A stretch of DNA of 64,000 bases, taken from positions 67,001-131,000 of the forward strand of contig NZ_LT860098.1 in the NCBI RefSeq assembly GCF_900184995.1. Reading direction: 5' to 3'. The translations under genes and the position numbers were made by a program. The DNA comes from Konateibacter massiliensis. Lineage in GTDB: Bacteria; Bacillota; Clostridia; Lachnospirales; Lachnospiraceae. Under the pieces are notes generated by a model. The model did not search any database and had not been told where the DNA came from. It saw only the letters and a program-made list of their open reading frames with translations. How positions within the stretch are numbered: position 1 is the stretch's first letter; each line of letters opens with the position of its first letter. Positions 59,330 through 64,000 of this stretch are shown piece after piece.

Positions 59330-61069
59330 TTGCAATACTTAATCGAATTTTTTAAAACAAAAAAGAAAACTATATTTTTTATACTTTTGGCTTCCTTATT
59401 ACAATCCTTCGGGACACTGATGGTTCCGTATTTTGTTGCTAAAATCATAGATGTCGGAATCGCTCAGCAAAGTATTACTGCCGTTGTCACCATCGGTCTG
59501 CAAATGCTTGCCGCGGCGGGTATCACAGCTTTGATTTCCCTCTGGGGAAGTTACCTCTGCGCTGATTTTGCTGCCCTGACAGGTAAATTTCTAAGAGAGA
59601 AGATTTTTGATAAAACGCAGCTTTTATCTATTCGAGAATTCAACCATTTCGGAACGGCATCCATGATTACACGAGCCACCGGTGACATCACCCTGATTCA
59701 GCAGACTGTTATTATGGTTGCACAGCTTGTGCTTCCGACTCCGCTCATCGCTGTGGCTTCCATTGTGATGACCGCTGCCATCAATCCTGATTTGGTTTAT
59801 ATCCCACTGTGTGCCATGCTTGCCTTCTTTATTTTGGTTTTCTTCCTATTTAAGAAGTCAAGCCCGATTTCCCAAACGATACAAAACTATGTCGATACGG
59901 TAAATCGGGTCGTACGAGAATCCATCGTCGGAATCCGGGTTATCCGTGCCTTTGACAATACAGCCTATGAAAAGCAGAAAACCGATGATGCCTTTTCGGA
60001 ATACGCGGACAATGTAATCCGCTTAAACCGCATCTTTTCCGTGTTTAATCCGGTTGTATGGGGCATTATGGGTATCGTGATGGCGGTCGTGGTCTGGTTT
60101 GGAGGCTACTTGGTTCTACAGGAAAAAATGCTGATAGGCGGTATCTCCGCCGTAACAGAATATACCATTTTAGTCTTAATGTATCTGATGATGACTGCCT
60201 CTGTCCTCGTAACCATCCCGCGAATGAGATCGTGTATCCAGCGTATCCGTGAGGTTTTGGACACGGATCTTGAGATTGCAGATGCCAAGGAGGTACAGGC
60301 ACTCTCTGTTAAAACGTCTGAGAAAATTGTTTTCCAGAATGCCGCCTTCTCCTATCAGGGAGCGGAGGAGCCGGTTGTTGAAGGGCTAAGCTTTGTATGC
60401 GAACAGGGTAAAACAACCGCAATCATCGGCGGTACAGGCTCCGGAAAAAGTACCGTTTCAAGTTTAATGCTTCGCCTTCATGACATTCAGGAAGGTAATA
60501 TTTTTCTGGAGGGAAGAGATATCCGAACCATTTCTCAGCACGACTTGCGAAAAGCCATCAGCTTTGTACCGCAAAAAGCATTTTTGTTCAGCGGAACCAT
60601 CGCGGATAATCTGCGCATGGGAAAGAAGGATGCTTCTATTGAAGAGCTTGTAAAAGCAGCAGAAACCGCACAGGCACACTCTTTTATCAGTGCTTTGCCA
60701 AACGGCTACGAGAGCGAGGTTTCACAGGGTGGAACTAATTTTTCGGGCGGTCAGAAGCAAAGGCTTTGTATTGCCAGAGCGTTGGTTAAAAAGGCTTCCG
60801 TCTACATTTTTGACGACAGCTTTTCCGCTTTGGATTTTAAAACTGACGCGGCACTTCGCGCTGCCTTAAAGCAAGAAATGAAGGATGCGGCTGTCGTTAT
60901 TATTGCACAGCGCATCAGCACCATTATGGACGCTGACCAGATTATCGTCTTGGACAGCGGAAAGATTGCAGGAATCGGAACACATGCAGAATTATTAAAA
61001 ACATGTGATATATACAAAGAAATTGCCGACTCCCAGCTCACAGAAAAGGAGGAGCACCATGAAAAATAA
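59330..61069 (+). CDS. Heterodimeric ABC exporter, first subunit
   Basis: A 579-residue fused permease-ATPase: six membrane helices (~18-310), then Walker A GGTGSGKST, signature FSGGQKQ, Walker B VYIFDDSFSALD. The glutamate after the Walker B aspartate is replaced by Asp-Ser, i.e. the degenerate half site typical of one subunit of heterodimeric exporters such as BmrC/LmrC. Start is TTG at 59330, with GGAGG 9 bases upstream; it follows the MarR stop by one base. Confidence 0.92.
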   Translation: MQYLIEFFKTKKKTIFFILLASLLQSFGTLMVPYFVAKIIDVGIAQQSITAVVTIGLQMLAAAGITALISLWGSYLCADFAALTGKFLREKIFDKTQLLSIREFNHFGTASMITRATGDITLIQQTVIMVAQLVLPTPLIAVASIVMTAAINPDLVYIPLCAMLAFFILVFFLFKKSSPISQTIQNYVDTVNRVVRESIVGIRVIRAFDNTAYEKQKTDDAFSEYADNVIRLNRIFSVFNPVVWGIMGIVMAVVVWFGGYLVLQEKMLIGGISAVTEYTILVLMYLMMTASVLVTIPRMRSCIQRIREVLDTDLEIADAKEVQALSVKTSEKIVFQNAAFSYQGAEEPVVEGLSFVCEQGKTTAIIGGTGSGKSTVSSLMLRLHDIQEGNIFLEGRDIRTISQHDLRKAISFVPQKAFLFSGTIADNLRMGKKDASIEELVKAAETAQAHSFISALPNGYESEVSQGGTNFSGGQKQRLCIARALVKKASVYIFDDSFSALDFKTDAALRAALKQEMKDAAVVIIAQRISTIMDADQIIVLDSGKIAGIGTHAELLKTCDIYKEIADSQLTEKEEHHEK

Positions 61070-62894
61070 AAAGAAAAACGAAGTAACACAAAATACGATT
61101 GAGAATGCAGATATTCCCAAAAACACAAAAGCCACTTTACAAAAGTTGGTGACGCTGCTGCTGGCACAGAAAAAGGCGCTCGTTATTATTATCATTGCGA
61201 CAATCGGAAGTATTGGACTGTACGTTGCGACTCCCCTGATTCTGGGTGTCGCAATTGACCAATTGATTGACGGAATCAAACAGCATGGTTATGGCGGAGG
61301 CTTTGGTATGCTTTCTGAGCTTATACTTTCGTCTCTGCTCTGGCTGCTTGCCGCGTACCTGCTAAGCTCCGGTTTTTCCTATATACAGGAATACACCATG
61401 GCAGGCGTGGGAGAGAAGCTTGTACTATCCCTTCGAAAAAAAGTGAGTAAAAAAATCACAAAGCTGCCTTTAAATTACTATGACTCTCACCCGACCGGAG
61501 ATTTGCTCAGCAGAACAACAAATGATTTGGACCGAGTATCCGAGGTGTTAAAGACCGGTTTTTTACAGTTTATCAATGCCGCCTTTAATATTTCCCTTAC
61601 TATCCTCATCATGCTGACCCAGAGTCCTTTCTTAACGATTCTTATTCTTGCCGCACTATCCGTCAGTATCTTTGCCACAAAATGGATTTCAAGCAAGAAC
61701 TTTAAATATGCCGCTGAAAACCAAGCGGTCCTTGGAGAGTTGAACGGAAAAATTGAGGAGTATTACACAGGTAACTTAATTATCAAGACATTTAATCAAC
61801 AGGAAGCGGTTATCGATACCTTCCATGAGGTGAACGAAAGGCAGTATCAGGCAAATAAAAAGGCACAGTTTGTATTGTTTGCCATCTACCCTGCCATCCG
61901 CTTTTTGACCCAGCTTGGCTTCGTTGTGACCGCCATTGCAGGAAGTATTTTAGTCATAAGCGGTAGGATGACTATCGGAACGATACAGGCGTTTCTACAA
62001 TATGTAAACCAGATTTCCGAGCCGATTACCCAGTCTTCCTATTTCTTTAACTCTTTACAATCCGCCTTAGCGGCGGCAGAGCGTGTCTTTGAGTTTTTGG
62101 AGGAAGAGGAAGAAATTCCTGACACAGCTTCACCGGAAGTCATCACTTCTCCAAAGGGAGCTGTGGAATTCGAGCATGTGCGCTTTGGCTACCATTCAGA
62201 TAAGATGCTGATGCAGGATGTAAGCTTTCAGGTCAAGCCGAATGAGATGGTTGCCATCGTAGGACCTACGGGAGCCGGAAAGACAACGTTAATCAATCTT
62301 TTAATGCGTTTCTACGAACTAAACGGAGGGCGAATTCTCCTTGACGGCATTGACATCAAAAACCTGCCAAAGAGCAAGCTTCGAAAAATGGTCGGCATGG
62401 TTCTTCAGGATACCTGGCTGTTTGAGGGAACAATCGCAGAAAATATTGCCTACGGAAATAGGGAGGCAACACGCGAGGAGATTGTACAGGCGGCAAAAGC
62501 GGCCAGATGCGACCACTTTATCCGCACCTTGGAAAAAGGCTATGACACGGTGATTTCGAGCGAGGAGAGTACCGTATCCCAAGGGCAGATGCAGCTTTTA
62601 ACCATCGCTCGTGCACTTTTGGCTAACCCATCTCTTATGATTTTGGATGAAGCTACCTCAAGCGTTGATACCCGAACTGAGGTGGAAATCCAGAAAGCGA
62701 TGGCGAACATGATGAAGGGAAAAACCAGCTTTGTCATTGCACACCGGCTTTCCACGATTAAATCAGCGGATATGATTCTCGTTATGAAAGACGGAACAAT
62801 TATTGAGAAGGGGACCCATAAGGAGCTTCTTGCGGGAAATACCTTTTATGCTGATTTGTACAACAGCCAGTTTGCGGAGGGGGCTGTGGGTTAA
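61059..62894 (+). CDS. Heterodimeric ABC exporter, second subunit
   Basis: A 611-residue partner: six membrane helices (~40-335), Walker A GPTGAGKTT, Walker B LMILDEATSSVD with the full catalytic Glu, and signature TVSQGQMQ in place of LSGGQ. This is the catalytically competent half of a BmrD/LmrD-type exporter, probably for drugs or lipids. ATG 61059 has AAAAGGAGGAG just ahead and lies within the 3' end of the first subunit (11-base overlap). Confidence 0.93.
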   Translation: MKNKKKNEVTQNTIENADIPKNTKATLQKLVTLLLAQKKALVIIIIATIGSIGLYVATPLILGVAIDQLIDGIKQHGYGGGFGMLSELILSSLLWLLAAYLLSSGFSYIQEYTMAGVGEKLVLSLRKKVSKKITKLPLNYYDSHPTGDLLSRTTNDLDRVSEVLKTGFLQFINAAFNISLTILIMLTQSPFLTILILAALSVSIFATKWISSKNFKYAAENQAVLGELNGKIEEYYTGNLIIKTFNQQEAVIDTFHEVNERQYQANKKAQFVLFAIYPAIRFLTQLGFVVTAIAGSILVISGRMTIGTIQAFLQYVNQISEPITQSSYFFNSLQSALAAAERVFEFLEEEEEIPDTASPEVITSPKGAVEFEHVRFGYHSDKMLMQDVSFQVKPNEMVAIVGPTGAGKTTLINLLMRFYELNGGRILLDGIDIKNLPKSKLRKMVGMVLQDTWLFEGTIAENIAYGNREATREEIVQAAKAARCDHFIRTLEKGYDTVISSEESTVSQGQMQLLTIARALLANPSLMILDEATSSVDTRTEVEIQKAMANMMKGKTSFVIAHRLSTIKSADMILVMKDGTIIEKGTHKELLAGNTFYADLYNSQFAEGAVG

Positions 62895-62911
62895 TGTAAA
62901 ACATCAACTCC

Positions 62912-63532
62912 CTATTTGGTTATTTCTAATACCCGATGAACGTCTTCTCGTATTTTCACAATGCGCTGCGTTGTAAATTCAGGATAGTCCTTAAACCACT
63001 TTACATTAAGCGGCGACGGATGCGGCAGAATATAGGCTGGCTTTCCGTTGATTTGCCTGTCCTGAAACGCCAACGCGGTTATCTTTTCACCGGGGAAAAA
63101 ATATTCCGCCGCATAGCTTCCGATGATGATATAAATTTCATTCTCCACAAGCTCCATTTCCTTGGAAAGCCACTCTTTGGAACAGATTTTAGGCGGGCGG
63201 CGGTCTCCCCCGCCCGGTGCTTTCCCGGGATAACAGTGTGCCATCGATACAATATAGAAATTGTCAGGATTGTAAAAATCCTCATCGGAAATTTGATACC
63301 ATTCACCGCGCAGCTTTTTTCCGCTGGCATCATGAAAGGGTTTGCCTGCCTCATGTACGCTTTTGGATGGTGCCTGACTAATCTGCATGATTTTTGCATT
63401 GTGGTGGCCCTGAATAATCGGGCGAGGCGTGTAGCCAAAATCTACCTCACATAGCCTGCACTGTGCAATCTGGCTATGCAACTCTCCCAATTTTGTTTTG
63501 TTGTCACCTTTGTTTTCTGCTTGTTTGTTCAT
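62912..63532 (-). CDS. Uracil-DNA glycosylase family protein
   Basis: A 206-residue protein of the UDG superfamily, close to family 4-like and IPR-type small UDGs. Motif 1 is seen in IMQISQAPS, motif 2 in HPSPLN, with SMAHCYPGKAPGGGDRRPP between. It does not have the four-cysteine iron-sulfur set of true family 4 UDG; only Cys26/Cys29-like near CRLC are visible. The UDG assignment is firm, substrate base removal is inferred. Confidence 0.88.
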   Translation of the reverse strand: MNKQAENKGDNKTKLGELHSQIAQCRLCEVDFGYTPRPIIQGHHNAKIMQISQAPSKSVHEAGKPFHDASGKKLRGEWYQISDEDFYNPDNFYIVSMAHCYPGKAPGGGDRRPPKICSKEWLSKEMELVENEIYIIIGSYAAEYFFPGEKITALAFQDRQINGKPAYILPHPSPLNVKWFKDYPEFTTQRIVKIREDVHRVLEITK

Positions 63533-63578
63533 GGGGTTGTTCTTCTCCTTTCAAAACCGCACATTTCGCTTATATTGT

Positions 63579-63965
63579 CTACTCGTCAAACTTCTTAAGA
63601 TTTTTTTCAATTTTCAGCATTCGTTCCTCATAACCATCTATTTTATGATCCAGATATGTCAAGGTACTCTGAAGCTCATCTATTTTCTCTGCCAACTGCT
63701 TTCTCTGTTCCAATAACAATTCTTTCCTTACACCGATTGTCTCATTCCCACGCTGGAATAGGGCAACATATTCTATCAGTGTTTCAATCGAAAGCCCGGC
63801 ACTTCTCATACATTTTATAAAGGAAACCCAGCGGCAGTCCTCCTCTGTATAATCCCGGTTTCCGCTGCTGTTTCGGGTTACTGCCGGTAACAGTCCGATT
63901 CTCTCATAGTAACGCAGGGTATCTGCCGATAAATTATATTTTTTGCTTACCTCCGCTATCGTCAT
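63579..63965 (-). CDS. MerR family transcriptional regulator
   Basis: A 128-residue regulator with the N-terminal MerR HTH (MTIAEVSKKYNLSADTLRYYERIGLL) and a long coiled dimerisation helix at the C terminus. No conserved metal-binding cysteines in the C-terminal part, so a drug- or redox-sensing role is more likely than metal sensing. It ends 46 bases from the UDG gene on the same strand; relation unknown. Confidence 0.9.
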   Translation of the reverse strand: MTIAEVSKKYNLSADTLRYYERIGLLPAVTRNSSGNRDYTEEDCRWVSFIKCMRSAGLSIETLIEYVALFQRGNETIGVRKELLLEQRKQLAEKIDELQSTLTYLDHKIDGYEERMLKIEKNLKKFDE

Positions 63966-64000
63966 GTGGTTCTCCTCCTAACTATTCTTTCCCATCTCAT

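Noticed and set aside
1-64000. Prophage or complete insertion sequence
   Set aside because: No integrase, transposase with terminal repeats, capsid, terminase or lysis genes were seen; the Rpn gene is the only transposase-related protein.

Overview
The window looks like a chromosomal segment of an anaerobic gut Firmicute, most probably a Lachnospiraceae-type Clostridium. Reasons: moderately low GC by eye, strong AGGAGG-type ribosome binding sites with occasional TTG/GTG starts, sigma-A-like TTGACA/TATAAT promoters, a QueT vitamin-type transporter, a B12-dependent propanediol dehydratase operon, YesMN-type sugar two-component control, and several families typical of that group. There is no rRNA, tRNA, CRISPR array, prophage or complete insertion sequence.

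Layout. 1-6000: an AraC regulator and a large GH2 beta-galactosidase-type enzyme, a small flavin-fold protein with a divergent HxlR regulator, a candidate small RNA or leader, and a DUF2798 membrane protein. 6000-14300: an Rrf2/YhgE pair, a HAD-NUDIX-radical SAM operon, a PHP phosphatase, a sugar acetyltransferase and a ROK regulator. 14400-16200: a decaying patch with an Rpn nuclease gene that has lost its start and an acetyltransferase broken by a stop codon. 16280-19400: a MarR/pirin/nitroreductase operon under a promoter bracketed by two MhqR-like palindromes, plus an acetyltransferase and a NimA-like protein. 20260-28540: an alpha-xyloside system (GH31 enzyme, ABC transporter) divergent from a YesM/YesN pair. 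28650-32500: two uncharacterised proteins, queT behind a structured leader, and a FAD/Rieske oxidoreductase. 32960-38925: pduCDEGHO, which builds, reactivates and supplies cofactor to diol/glycerol dehydratase, without shell genes here. 39068-49700: an AI-2E-type exporter, a TetM-like ribosomal GTPase fused to a YacP/Rae1-type nuclease with an acetyltransferase behind it, sugar oxidoreductases, a PucR-type regulator and a GH106-like glycosidase. 50000-53900: a diguanylate cyclase, thioredoxin, a NiaP-like transporter and a cytidylate kinase-like protein. 53900-58610: a livKHMGF branched-chain amino acid importer. 58840-63965: a MarR-controlled heterodimeric ABC exporter, a UDG-family protein and a MerR regulator.

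The main observations beyond routine annotation are: (i) a GTPase-nuclease fusion retaining the GTPase motifs, a TetM-like decoding-loop motif and four NYN acidic residues, pointing to a ribosome-rescue or mRNA-cleavage machine; and (ii) a family of six dispersed intergenic elements, all in the same orientation, that fold into a common RNA-like structure with compensatory base changes between copies and that borrow the stem sequence of nearby terminators. Further points are a promoter-driven short transcript at 5.2 kb, a dual-operator stress promoter, a shell-less pdu operon whose PduD keeps an encapsulation-peptide-like N terminus, and several small signs of gene decay.
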